Source of the DNA: Pseudoduganella plicata
GTDB taxonomy: Bacteria > Pseudomonadota > Gammaproteobacteria > Burkholderiales > Burkholderiaceae_D
Direction of reading: 5' to 3'
Assembly: GCF_004421005.1 (NCBI RefSeq)
Contig: NZ_CP038026.1
Location: forward strand, 744,001 to 808,000
DNA length: 64,000 nt
Under the pieces are notes generated by a model. It searched no databases and was not told where the DNA came from. It worked only from the letters and a program-made list of their open reading frames with translations. Within the stretch, counting starts at the first letter, position 1; each line of letters begins with the position of its first letter. Both the position numbers and the translations under genes were made by a program. Shown piece by piece: positions 54,509 through 62,452 of this stretch.

Positions 54509-54850
54509 CTAGAGCCGGTCCAGCGCCTCCAGCACGCCCTTGCGGTTCTTGTGCGCCGTCTCGTAGCTGCGCACCTTCTTGCGCTGGGCGGCCGTCAGTT
54601 CTTCCAGCGCGCTGCGCACCTGTGGCACCGTCATGTGCTCGTAGTTGGCGATGGGGACATTGCGGTCGGGGGACGTGCCGGCGCGGTCTTTCGCCTTCGC
54701 CGTCTTCGTCTCGCCGAACTGCTTGCGCTGCTTGTTGACGATGCGGGCGGCGACTTCCTCTTCGCGGCCCTTGTAGCGCCCTTCCTTTTCAAACTGCTTT
54801 TCAAGCTTGTCGTATTCGTGTTCCCGTTTCGGGCTGGCTCCGCGTGGCAT
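54509..54850 (-). CDS. Small basic protein, plasmid-stabilisation-like
   Basis: 113-residue charged, helical protein: MPRGASPKREHEYDKLEKQF, GRYKGREEEVAARIVNKQR, TSPDRNVPIANYEHMTVPQV. Related proteins are widespread in proteobacteria and often annotated as plasmid stabilisation proteins; the real function is unknown. ATG 54850 follows GGGAGG. It is downstream of the two-component genes on the same strand. Confidence 0.75.
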   Translation of the reverse strand: MPRGASPKREHEYDKLEKQFEKEGRYKGREEEVAARIVNKQRKQFGETKTAKAKDRAGTSPDRNVPIANYEHMTVPQVRSALEELTAAQRKKVRSYETAHKNRKGVLEALDRL

Positions 54851-54941
54851 ACAAACCTCCCTTCGATAGTGTCGATGATGTCGATATGCGAATGTTATCG
54901 AAGTGACACCAGCGACGGCGCACGGCTGTCGTGCCGCCCGT

Positions 54942-55913
54942 TCAGAAGCGGGCAATCCAGCTGGCAAGGTGCGCGCGGGTGGGCGGCCCGGCGGTGCGCG
55001 CGGGCCGGAACTGGACGCCGTCCGCGCTGGCCGTCAACCGCAGCGTCAGGTCGTGCCGCGCCAGCCAGACCAGCAACGCCAGCCAGCGCGCGTGGCGGGG
55101 CGAGACGGCCGTGTCGGGCGCGCAGTCGAGGTATTCGGCCAGCACCGCCGGTTCGGCCAGCAGGCCGACGCCTTCCGCGCCGCGACGGAACGTTGGGCCG
55201 AACGTCTCCGCGGCCAGCGCCAGCGGATCGACCGGGCCGCCGGCGCCCGTCTCCAGCACTTCGACGCAGAGCCGTACGGCACGCGCCAGCGCGGCGGCCC
55301 GGAACGCGTCCGCGCTGGCCAGCTGCGCGCAGTCCTCCATCAGCCAGTCGGGCGCCGCGGCCACGCCGGCGCACAGGGCGCCGGACAGATAGGCGTCCAG
55401 CGCCGCGCTTTCCGTCGCGCCGGCCAGGCACAGCGCATACAGGGTGCCGATCCGGTTGGCCAGCACCTCGCGCCGGCGCAGCGACAGCTTTTCGCCCAGC
55501 AGGCGGTCGTGCCGGCGGCGCAGCAGTGCCAGGTCGACCGCCTGGGCCATTTCCAGCCGCAAGGTCGTGATGTCCCATGGCTTGGGCAGGTAGCGGTGGA
55601 TACGGCCCTGGTTGATGGCCTCGACCGTCTGGGCCAGCTCGGAGTACGCCGTGGTCAGGATGCGCACCGTCTGCGGATATCGCTCCCACGCGTGGAACAG
55701 CAGCGCGTTGCCGTTCGCACCCGGCATGCGCTGATCCGACACCAGCACCGAGAGCTGGTCGCCGTGCCGCTCCAGCAGCGCCTTGGCCTCGTCCACCGAG
55801 GCGGCCGTCAGCACGTTGGCCTGGTCCTCCAGCGCGCGCTGGAAGTATTTGCGCGCGCCCGGCTCGTCGTCGACGTACAGGATCAGGGGTAAGGCGTTGG
55901 CTGGTTTGTTCAT
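54942..55913 (-). CDS. Response regulator with helical output region
   Basis: 323-residue protein. Receiver domain 8-130 with Asp15/Asp16, phosphoacceptor Asp60 (LVSDQRMPG), Thr88 region (LTTAYSE) and Lys111 (YLPKPWD). The rest (about 150-320) is a helical, Ala/Leu-rich region without a DNA-binding motif I recognise. It begins 11 bases after the kinase gene stop and is its partner. Output unknown. Confidence 0.85.
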   Translation of the reverse strand: MNKPANALPLILYVDDEPGARKYFQRALEDQANVLTAASVDEAKALLERHGDQLSVLVSDQRMPGANGNALLFHAWERYPQTVRILTTAYSELAQTVEAINQGRIHRYLPKPWDITTLRLEMAQAVDLALLRRRHDRLLGEKLSLRRREVLANRIGTLYALCLAGATESAALDAYLSGALCAGVAAAPDWLMEDCAQLASADAFRAAALARAVRLCVEVLETGAGGPVDPLALAAETFGPTFRRGAEGVGLLAEPAVLAEYLDCAPDTAVSPRHARWLALLVWLARHDLTLRLTASADGVQFRPARTAGPPTRAHLASWIARF

Positions 55914-55924
55914 GGCCTGTTTGG

Positions 55925-57271
55925 TCAGCTTGCGTTGTCGGGAGGTGCCAGCGGCAGGTCGAACGTGAAGCGCGTACGCACGCCCGGCACGCTGTCGGCG
56001 CTCAGCTGGCCGCCGTGCCGCTGCACGACGCTGTAGCAGATCGACAGGCCCAGGCCGAGACCCTGGCCCACACCATTGGTCGTGAAGAACGGCTCGAACA
56101 GCCGCGCCAGGTGCTGCGGCGCGATGCCGGGGCCGTTGTCGGTCACGGTGATGCGCAGGCGCGTGCCCTCGACGGCGCTGGCGACGGCGATTTCCGGTGC
56201 CGTCGTGCCGCCCCTGGCCAGCGCGGCTGCCGCGTTGCCCAGCAAATTGATCAGCACGCCGACAATGGCCGCCTCGTCGCCCAGCACCCGCTCGGTGCCC
56301 ACGCCGTCGCGCCGCAGTGCGACGCCGCGCAGTTCGTGCCGGGCCATCCGGACGGCCGTATCGACGGCACTGGCAACACAGAATGGCACGTCCGCCACCG
56401 CGTTGTCGCCACGGTAGGCGAACGTCTTCAGGTCCGAGACGATGGCTTGCACGCGCGCCATGCCCTGGCGCGCATCCGTCAGGCATTCGGCCAGGCGCGG
56501 GCTGGCCCGTGCGGCCGGGTCCTCCTGCGCGAGATCGAGAGCCAGCATGCAGTAGTTGACGGGGTTGTTCACCTCATGCAGCAGGCCGGCGGACAACGTG
56601 CCTAGCGCCGCCATCTTTTCCTGCTGCACCAGCTGCCCCTTGATCGCGGCCAGGTTGCGGTTGGTACGTTCCAGCTCGGCGTTCTTGTGCGCCAGCTCGT
56701 CCTTCAGCGCGAACAGCAGGCGTCGTCCCCGTTCGTTGAAATACGTGTAGACGGTGCTGCCGATCACGGCAAAGGCAATGATGGTTGCATGGAACAGCAG
56801 CTGGCTGGGATCGACCACACCGCCGGGCCGCGTCACGCAGGCCAGCAGGTACAGCAGCACCGTCAGCAGACCGAAGGCCAATGTATACAGATAGCCGACG
56901 GGGAACAGCGTGCCGACGGCGAAGATCGTCAGGATGATGCCGGCATAGAACAGCGACGTCTCGCCCTGCGTCACGTGGATCATCCACGCGATCATCAGCT
57001 GGGGGAACGTCAGCCAGACGAACGTGACGCCATGCACGTGACGGAAGCCGAAACGCGTGTACAGCAGCGCCAGTCCGGCCAGCACGCCGGCCGCCGTCAC
57101 CACGCGCAGCGCGGCAAAGCTGGCCATGAGCTGCGGATAGACGGCGTAATCCAGTACGACACCGGCCAGCACGAGCGCCGTCACGGTGACGGCGCAGGCG
57201 CGGCTGGATGCAAGGTGGTGGCCGCGCATGTCCTGCGCATAGGTGCGGCGGCGCAATGCCGGCCGGCTCAT
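55925..57271 (-). CDS. Membrane sensor histidine kinase
   Basis: 448-residue inner-membrane kinase. Six or so membrane segments in residues 25-185 without a large periplasmic loop, then a short coiled coil (ALKDELAHKNAELERTNRNL), a dimerisation box with the phospho-His (LLHEVNNPVNY), and the ATPase domain (N box LINLLGNAAAA, DNGPGIAP, GLGLGLSICYSV). ATG 57271 is taken as start; the frame stays open upstream. It forms a two-component pair with the next gene. The signal is probably in the membrane. Confidence 0.85.
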   Translation of the reverse strand: MSRPALRRRTYAQDMRGHHLASSRACAVTVTALVLAGVVLDYAVYPQLMASFAALRVVTAAGVLAGLALLYTRFGFRHVHGVTFVWLTFPQLMIAWMIHVTQGETSLFYAGIILTIFAVGTLFPVGYLYTLAFGLLTVLLYLLACVTRPGGVVDPSQLLFHATIIAFAVIGSTVYTYFNERGRRLLFALKDELAHKNAELERTNRNLAAIKGQLVQQEKMAALGTLSAGLLHEVNNPVNYCMLALDLAQEDPAARASPRLAECLTDARQGMARVQAIVSDLKTFAYRGDNAVADVPFCVASAVDTAVRMARHELRGVALRRDGVGTERVLGDEAAIVGVLINLLGNAAAALARGGTTAPEIAVASAVEGTRLRITVTDNGPGIAPQHLARLFEPFFTTNGVGQGLGLGLSICYSVVQRHGGQLSADSVPGVRTRFTFDLPLAPPDNAS

Positions 57272-57475
57272 TGCGGCGGGGCGGCGCGCGCCGTGTCGCG
57301 GGACAGGAATGAATAGCGTGTGACTTGCATGAATATTGTCGAGTGTACAGGCCGCGGGACGGAACTGCAATCTTAGCGCAGGCTGCCCCGGCAGGGCTGC
57401 GACGCAGTCTCGGTATGCCACCGTACAGAACGGTTGCCACTCAGGTGCCACAGTGCGGATCAACAAGGAGAACGC

Positions 57476-58567
57476 ATGACTGACAAAACGGACAACCAGG
57501 TGGACGTGCGCACCGGCCAGGCGCCCGGCAAGCTGGCCCGCAACGAATTTCACCTGAAATTCGTCGCCAATTTCGCCGATCCCCGCTTCGAGCCGCTGCA
57601 GGCCGACATCGCCCGGCTGGAAGATGTGGCATGGCAGAACTACTGCGACAGCCGCAAGGCGCCCGTCACGCAAAAGGCCGGCCCCGGCTTTGCCGACCCG
57701 GACTACGACCTGTCGGTGGAATGGCGCGCCGCGCGCGACCGGCTGCTGGCGGCCGAAGCGGTGCAGAAGGACCCGGCGACGCGCGCCCGCGTGCTGGTCA
57801 TCTGCGCATCGTCGCGCAACGACGGCACCTGCCCGGGCGAGATGTCGAAGTCCTTTCGCATGATCGAGTGGGCGCGCACGGCGCTGGAAACGGAGTCCGT
57901 GCAGGTGGACGTGCTGGATCTGAGCCAGGTTACGTCCACCTACGCGCTACACATTCACCCGTGCAAGGGCTGCGCGTCGACGGCGATGCCGCTGTGCCAC
58001 TGGCCGTGCAGCTGCTACCCCAACCACAGCATGAACCAGGTCAACGACTGGATGAACGACATCTACGAGAAATGGGTCGCCGCGCACGGCATCCTGATCG
58101 TCACGCCCACGTACTGGTACCAGTCGCCCTCGCCGCTCAAGCTGATGATCGACCGGCTGGTGTGCGCGGACGGCGGCAATCCCGATCCATCCAGCACGCA
58201 CGGCAAGAAGGCGGCCGAGGCCAAGGCGATCGAGCTGGAGGGCTGGGATTATCCGAAGCACCTGGCCGGGCGCGCCTATGGCGTCGTCGTGCACGGCGAC
58301 GTGGCGGGCGTGGAAAGCCAGCGCCGCAACCTGGCCGACTGGCTCGACTGGATGGGGCTGATCGGCGCTGGGCCGCAGGGCGTGTTCGACCGCTATGTCG
58401 GCTATTACGAATCCTACGCGGAGAGCCACCAGACGCTCGACCGCGACACGGCGCTGCAGGAGGAAGTGCGCAATGCCGCGCGCGCCGTCGCTCAGGCCGT
58501 GCGCGACATCCGCGCCGGCTGCTTGCCGCGGCCCGACCGCAACCTGCGCAAGCCGCGCCCCAAATAG
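57476..58567 (+). CDS. Flavodoxin-like FMN reductase with cysteine cluster
   Basis: 363-residue protein. From about residue 104 it has the NAD(P)H:FMN reductase/flavodoxin fold: phosphate-binding loop ASSRNDGTCPGEMSK (111-125), then a cysteine cluster Cys163, 166, 174, 178 and 180 (HPCKGCA, PLCHWPCSC) and TPTYWYQSPSPLKLMIDRL. The N-terminal 100 residues are an unrecognised extension. The cluster may bind iron-sulfur or another metal, as in iron-sulfur flavoproteins, though the spacing is unusual. Ribosome site AAGGAG before ATG 57476. Confidence 0.75.
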   Translation: MTDKTDNQVDVRTGQAPGKLARNEFHLKFVANFADPRFEPLQADIARLEDVAWQNYCDSRKAPVTQKAGPGFADPDYDLSVEWRAARDRLLAAEAVQKDPATRARVLVICASSRNDGTCPGEMSKSFRMIEWARTALETESVQVDVLDLSQVTSTYALHIHPCKGCASTAMPLCHWPCSCYPNHSMNQVNDWMNDIYEKWVAAHGILIVTPTYWYQSPSPLKLMIDRLVCADGGNPDPSSTHGKKAAEAKAIELEGWDYPKHLAGRAYGVVVHGDVAGVESQRRNLADWLDWMGLIGAGPQGVFDRYVGYYESYAESHQTLDRDTALQEEVRNAARAVAQAVRDIRAGCLPRPDRNLRKPRPK

Positions 58568-58570
58568 GGT

Positions 58571-59761
58571 TCAGGCCAGCCGGTGCTCCAGCCGCCGCAC
58601 GACGCGGGCAACGCGGTCCTCCACCGTCGTCCCGCCATGGCGGCCGGCGAACGCCTTTGCCGCAGCGCGCCAGCGGCCGTCGCCCAGCAGCGCCTGCAGG
58701 GCCGGCGCCCAGTCGCCCAGCACGCGGGCACCATTGATGCCGCCGCCCCACCCTTCCACGCGCCGCGCCAGCAGGAACTGCTCCAGGCGCATCGGCAGCA
58801 TCAGCACGGGCACGCCGGCCAGCAGCGCCTGCGTCAGCGTTGCTTCGCCGCCATGACAGACGCACAGCGCCGCCTCGGCCAGCACCGCCTCCAGCGCGAC
58901 CGGGTGCGACACGTAGGCGATGGCCGGATCGATGACGGGCGGCGGGCGGCCTGGCGCCGTTTCCGGCATATGGCACACGATCCGGCAGCCCGCCTCCACC
59001 AGCGCGGACAGCACGGCGGCCTGGGCTGGATGCTCATGCTTCAGGCAGGCAAATACGGCCGGGCCGTCGCCGGCCGGCCATGCCGGTGCCGCAGCGCCTC
59101 CTTCCTGCCAGACGGGCCCGTACCAGTCGATGGCATGGTCGGTCCTGCCGTGCGGGTCCAGTTCCGGCCACGTGGCCAGCAGCGCGTCGTCGCCCCGCAG
59201 CAGCGCGGCCGCGCAGGGCAACGGCACGGCGCCGTGGTGTTCCAGCACGGCGTTGGCCACGTTCAGCACGTGCGCCTCCGCCCGGGCCAGCCGCTGCGGC
59301 GCGATCTGGTCCCAGTCGCGCAGGCATGGCAACGGCCGCGCGGCGGGCGGGCAGGCGAAGCCGCCGCCCAGCGCCACGGCCGGCAGGCCCAGGCTGCGCG
59401 CGGCCAGCAGGGCCGTTGGCGCGTAATCGGCCACGACGAGATCCGCTTGCACGGCCGCCAGGGTGGAGCGCCAGCCCTGCACCAGGCCGCACAGGCCCGT
59501 CAGCTCGAAATAGCCTTGCGGCAGCAGGATCTCGGCAAGGCTGGCCTCGTTCGGCGGCATGCCTTCCATGCGCCCCTGCCACACGGGCGACTGGAAACGC
59601 GGCGCGGGCACGTCCGCAAGCAGGTGCTGCGTGGTGCCCAGGTCGCGCAGGCTCAGGCTGACGCCATGGCCACGGGCCAGCAGTGCCCGGGCCAGCACGC
59701 CAAGGCGTCCCGCGCGCCCGAAGCCGCCCCCAAGTTCCAGCGCCAGATGCAGATGTGCCAT
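58571..59761 (-). CDS. Glycosyltransferase, family 1 (UGT/MGT-like)
   Basis: 396-residue GT-B enzyme. The N-terminal half begins with HLHLALELGGGFGRAGRLG, while the C-terminal donor half carries CHGGEATLTQALLAGVPVL and MRLEQFLLARRV, typical of nucleotide-sugar binding. Acceptor unknown. It is convergent with the flavodoxin-like gene (3 bases apart). GAGGTGACCC precedes the ATG; a repeat structure at 59825-59873 lies upstream. Confidence 0.8.
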   Translation of the reverse strand: MAHLHLALELGGGFGRAGRLGVLARALLARGHGVSLSLRDLGTTQHLLADVPAPRFQSPVWQGRMEGMPPNEASLAEILLPQGYFELTGLCGLVQGWRSTLAAVQADLVVADYAPTALLAARSLGLPAVALGGGFACPPAARPLPCLRDWDQIAPQRLARAEAHVLNVANAVLEHHGAVPLPCAAALLRGDDALLATWPELDPHGRTDHAIDWYGPVWQEGGAAAPAWPAGDGPAVFACLKHEHPAQAAVLSALVEAGCRIVCHMPETAPGRPPPVIDPAIAYVSHPVALEAVLAEAALCVCHGGEATLTQALLAGVPVLMLPMRLEQFLLARRVEGWGGGINGARVLGDWAPALQALLGDGRWRAAAKAFAGRHGGTTVEDRVARVVRRLEHRLA

Positions 59762-59824
59762 GGGTCACCTCGTCAATCGGCCCCGCAAGGAGCGATGCTG
59801 TGCAGTGTAATCGCCCTGCGGGCG

Positions 59825-59873
59825 GTGCTCAAGTGACAATGCGGTGACAATGCGGTGACAACGTCTTGAGCAC
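59825..59873. repeat. three 11-bp direct repeats inside an 8-bp inverted repeat
   Basis: GTGCTCAA (59825-59832) and TTGAGCAC (59866-59873) flank GTGACAATGCG, GTGACAATGCG and GTGACAACGTC. It lies between the glycosyltransferase start and the end of the peptide operon; an operator for the former or a long hairpin that ends the latter. Confidence 0.7.
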
Positions 59874-59880
59874 GACAGCA

Positions 59881-59911
59881 GCGCCGGCCGGGCACGCTGC
59901 CCGGCCGGCGC
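59881..59911 (-). terminator. 14-bp GC hairpin after the peptide gene
   Basis: Perfect stem GCGCCGGCCGGGCA / TGCCCGGCCGGCGC with a 3-base loop, starting 7 bases after the peptide stop. No T tract on the minus strand, so it may act as an RNA-stabilising 3' end as much as a terminator. Confidence 0.6.
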
Positions 59912-59918
59912 CCCTACG

Positions 59919-60050
59919 TCACCACCAGCTGATGATCGACGCGATTTCGCGGATCACGCTGGTCAGCACTTTCACGCTGACGCGCGTCTCCTCCAGCGCA
60001 CCGGCCACGTCCGCCGTAAATTCCAGGCTGGCCACTTCCAGAGTCTCCAT
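59919..60050 (-). CDS. 43-residue peptide, putative precursor of a modified peptide
   Basis: Short gene with a very strong ribosome site (AAGGGAGGG, 3-4 bases before the ATG at 60050). The peptide is bipartite: residues 1-22 hold six acidic and no basic residues (METLEVASLEFTADVAGALE), while 23-43 is Val/Ile/Ser-rich with Arg23, Lys27 and Arg34 and ends SIISWW. No Cys, no Gly-Gly and no signal peptide. It is the last gene of an operon with two cupin/HEAT-like proteins and an ABC-2 exporter, which together suggest a ribosomally made, modified and exported peptide. Inference from layout; no known precursor family recognised. Confidence 0.65.
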   Translation of the reverse strand: METLEVASLEFTADVAGALEETRVSVKVLTSVIREIASIISWW

Positions 60051-60111
60051 ATACCCTCCCTTTCGATTTGGTGGAAAATCAGCGGCCCGGCGGGCCGCGC
60101 CATACAGCCCG

Positions 60112-60774
60112 TCAGAGCTGCAACCGCAGGGGCGCCGCCGGCGCACCCGTCAACCGCACGATGCCGCCCAGACGGTGCGCGAAGGCTTCGTCGTGGGTGG
60201 TCATCAGGACCGCGCCGCCAGCTGCGGTGTGGCCACGGACGATCGCACATAGAATATCCAGGGCGGCTGCGTCCAGGCCCAGGGTCGGCTCGTCGAACAG
60301 CCAGACGTCGGCGCCCGTCGCCAGCGCGGCGGCCAGCGCGAATTTTTGCTGGGTGCCGCGCGACAGCCGCCGCACGGGCACATTCTCGATCTGGCCGATC
60401 CGGAAGCGCCGCGCCAGGGCGCCGAACCGCTGGAGCGCCGCGGTGCCGTCGCAGCCTTTCACGCGGGCGAAGTAGACGGCATTTTCGGCCGGTGTCAGCC
60501 TTCCGTGAAGCGCCCGCGCGCCGTCGAACACTGCCGCCAGCCGTGCCCGCGCGGCCCCATCGGCGGTCGGATCGCGCCCGAACAGCCGGACCGTTCCGCT
60601 GTCCGGGCTGACGAGGCCGCAGGCCAGGCGCAGCAGCGTGGTCTTGCCGCTGCCGTTCGCACCCATCAGCGCCGTGCAGGCGCCGTCCGCCACCGTCAAG
60701 GTGAGGTTCTCCACCACGCTGTTGGACCGCCCGAATGCCTTGCAGACACGAGACAAGTGCAGTGGATATGTCAT
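60112..60774 (-). CDS. ABC-2 exporter, ATP-binding protein
   Basis: 220-residue ATPase of an ABC-2 type exporter. Walker A GANGSGKTTLL, signature LSRGTQQKFALAAAL, Walker B VWLFDEPTLGLD, switch His in MTTHDE. The Q-loop position reads VFDGARALHGRLT, with Asp in place of Gln. Start at 60774 (MTYPLHLSRVCKAFG) behind GGAGGCAGG. It lies 11 bases after the permease gene and 61 bases before the peptide gene, so it very probably moves that peptide. Confidence 0.85.
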   Translation of the reverse strand: MTYPLHLSRVCKAFGRSNSVVENLTLTVADGACTALMGANGSGKTTLLRLACGLVSPDSGTVRLFGRDPTADGAARARLAAVFDGARALHGRLTPAENAVYFARVKGCDGTAALQRFGALARRFRIGQIENVPVRRLSRGTQQKFALAAALATGADVWLFDEPTLGLDAAALDILCAIVRGHTAAGGAVLMTTHDEAFAHRLGGIVRLTGAPAAPLRLQL

Positions 60775-60785
60775 CCTGCCTCCCA

Positions 60786-61562
60786 TCAGTAGTGCGCCAG
60801 CGAACCGATGGCGCGCGCGCGGCGGATGCACAGCGCCAGCGCTGCCATGCCGGTCGCGAGAATGGCAAGTGACCACGCGGCGGCAGCCGTCAGGGCCATC
60901 CCGGACAATGGCGTGCCGAACAGCGAACGGGCGAACGTCTCGATGGCCGACACCAGCGGATAGCGCAGCATGGTATCGCTGGCTGTGGTGGAAACGCCGC
61001 GCGCGATCAGCACGGCCAGCCCCAGCTGGACCAGCGGCGCGACCCCGGCCGCGCGCTTGAACAGGATGACGATGCCGGCCATCGCCAGGCCAATGCCGCC
61101 CAGTGCCAGCTCCAGCAGCACAAGGGCCAGCACGACGGACCCGCCCAGCCGCAGGTCTGCTCCGGACCAGGCCGCCAGCCCGGCCAGCATGGCGAAACAG
61201 ACCAGCACACCCACGGCGGAACCGGAGAGCGCGCGTGCCAGCAGCAGCACCGCCACCGGGTAACGGCTGAGAAAGACGGGTTCCAGCAGGCCGGCCTTGA
61301 TATCGTCCTCCAGCTCGCCGGGTACATGGCCGATGGCGCCGACGGCGACCACCCAGCAGACGAACGAGGCCACCAGCACCCGGCTGTCGCCGCCCTCGAA
61401 CAGGTCGACGGACGGCGCATGCGCCAGGCCCAGCCCGATGGCGCCGAACAGGCCAAGCAGTATCAGCACGCCGCACAACGGTTGCAGCGGATAGCGCAAC
61501 GTCAGAAGCAGGTTCTTCCTGAGCTCCGCGGCAAGCAGCCAGGCAAAGGATGACAGGCTCAT
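60786..61562 (-). CDS. ABC-2 exporter, permease
   Basis: 258-residue inner-membrane protein with six hydrophobic segments, typical of heme/drug-type ABC-2 permeases (LQPLCGVLILLGLFGAIGLG, VASFVCWVVAVGAIGHV, LLLARALSGSAVGVLVCFAM and so on). The start ATG at 61562 overlaps the stop of the upstream cupin protein gene (ATGA), so the two are coupled. It pairs with the ATPase gene just downstream. Confidence 0.85.
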   Translation of the reverse strand: MSLSSFAWLLAAELRKNLLLTLRYPLQPLCGVLILLGLFGAIGLGLAHAPSVDLFEGGDSRVLVASFVCWVVAVGAIGHVPGELEDDIKAGLLEPVFLSRYPVAVLLLARALSGSAVGVLVCFAMLAGLAAWSGADLRLGGSVVLALVLLELALGGIGLAMAGIVILFKRAAGVAPLVQLGLAVLIARGVSTTASDTMLRYPLVSAIETFARSLFGTPLSGMALTAAAAWSLAILATGMAALALCIRRARAIGSLAHY

Positions 61563-62452
61563 TGTCCTGCTCCGTCCGCCGCCTGCGACCACAGCGCCAG
61601 CGCCAGCGGATCGCGCAGCATTCTTGTCGCGCTGGCGGGCGACAGGGCCGATGCGCCGGCGACATCGACCAGCACCCGGGCCGCCTCGACCCGCGTGCGG
61701 CTGCAGGGATGCGTCTCCAGGATCTCCTGCAGCAACGCCAGCGTCTGGGCGTCGTATATATGGCGGGCAAATCCCAGCGCATTGACGCGCTTGTGCGAGG
61801 ACGACGCGACATAATCGCGGACGCGCCCCCTGGCGATGTCGAAATAAAACTGGTCCGTGAGTCCCGCATCGGGCGGCGTCATCATCAGATTCAGCGACGC
61901 CGACAACCGCGCCGGCGGCAACTGCATGTGAATGTCCCGGTATTGCTCGTACAGCAGCACGGTATTGGCGTCCAGCGTGTGGCGTCCGCGATAATCCAGG
62001 TCGACACGCTGGCCCGGATAAATCGCCCCCGTACCGCGCTGATAACTGTATATCTCTGTCTCATAACCGGGCCCAAAATAGTTCGCCGTGATAAACGAGA
62101 AATTATGGTCGTGGTAATCGTAATACGACAGGACGTCGGCAAGAATGGCGCGGCGGCGCGGATCGACCGGCAATAATGGCCACAGATTGATGCGGATGGC
62201 GAACGGACCGCTACTGGCGAGATGGCAGGACTGCGAACTGTAGAAGTGCGAGCTGCCCTGGCGCCAGTGCGTCAGGCTGTGATTGATACACCTCTGCAAC
62301 AGTGCAGGGTCGCCAGCCAGCCCGTACAGGGGTTCGGCGAGCGCCAGCAGCGCGGCCGGATCGCGGGGATCCACTTGCTTCCTGGCAGTTTCCAGGAGTT
62401 CCTCCACACCCACCCGACGCGTGGGACGGCAGGCAAACTGCTGCTTTCTCAT
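61559..62452 (-). CDS. Cupin/HEAT-like protein with metal ligands, putative peptide-modifying enzyme
   Basis: 297-residue protein, not assigned to a known family. Helical N-terminus (about 15-62), then a beta-rich core with a cupin-like ligand set: His114-Asp115-His116 (YHDHNF), Glu131/Glu133 (GYETEIY) and His175 (YRDIHMQ), a pattern of Fe(II) or similar metal binding. The end (about 225-290) is helical and HEAT-like (LLQEILETHPCSRTRVEAARVL). It looks like a paralogue of the gene upstream, which lacks the ligands. Operon position next to exporter and peptide suggests it modifies the peptide. Confidence 0.6.
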   Translation of the reverse strand: MRKQQFACRPTRRVGVEELLETARKQVDPRDPAALLALAEPLYGLAGDPALLQRCINHSLTHWRQGSSHFYSSQSCHLASSGPFAIRINLWPLLPVDPRRRAILADVLSYYDYHDHNFSFITANYFGPGYETEIYSYQRGTGAIYPGQRVDLDYRGRHTLDANTVLLYEQYRDIHMQLPPARLSASLNLMMTPPDAGLTDQFYFDIARGRVRDYVASSSHKRVNALGFARHIYDAQTLALLQEILETHPCSRTRVEAARVLVDVAGASALSPASATRMLRDPLALALWSQAADGAGQ

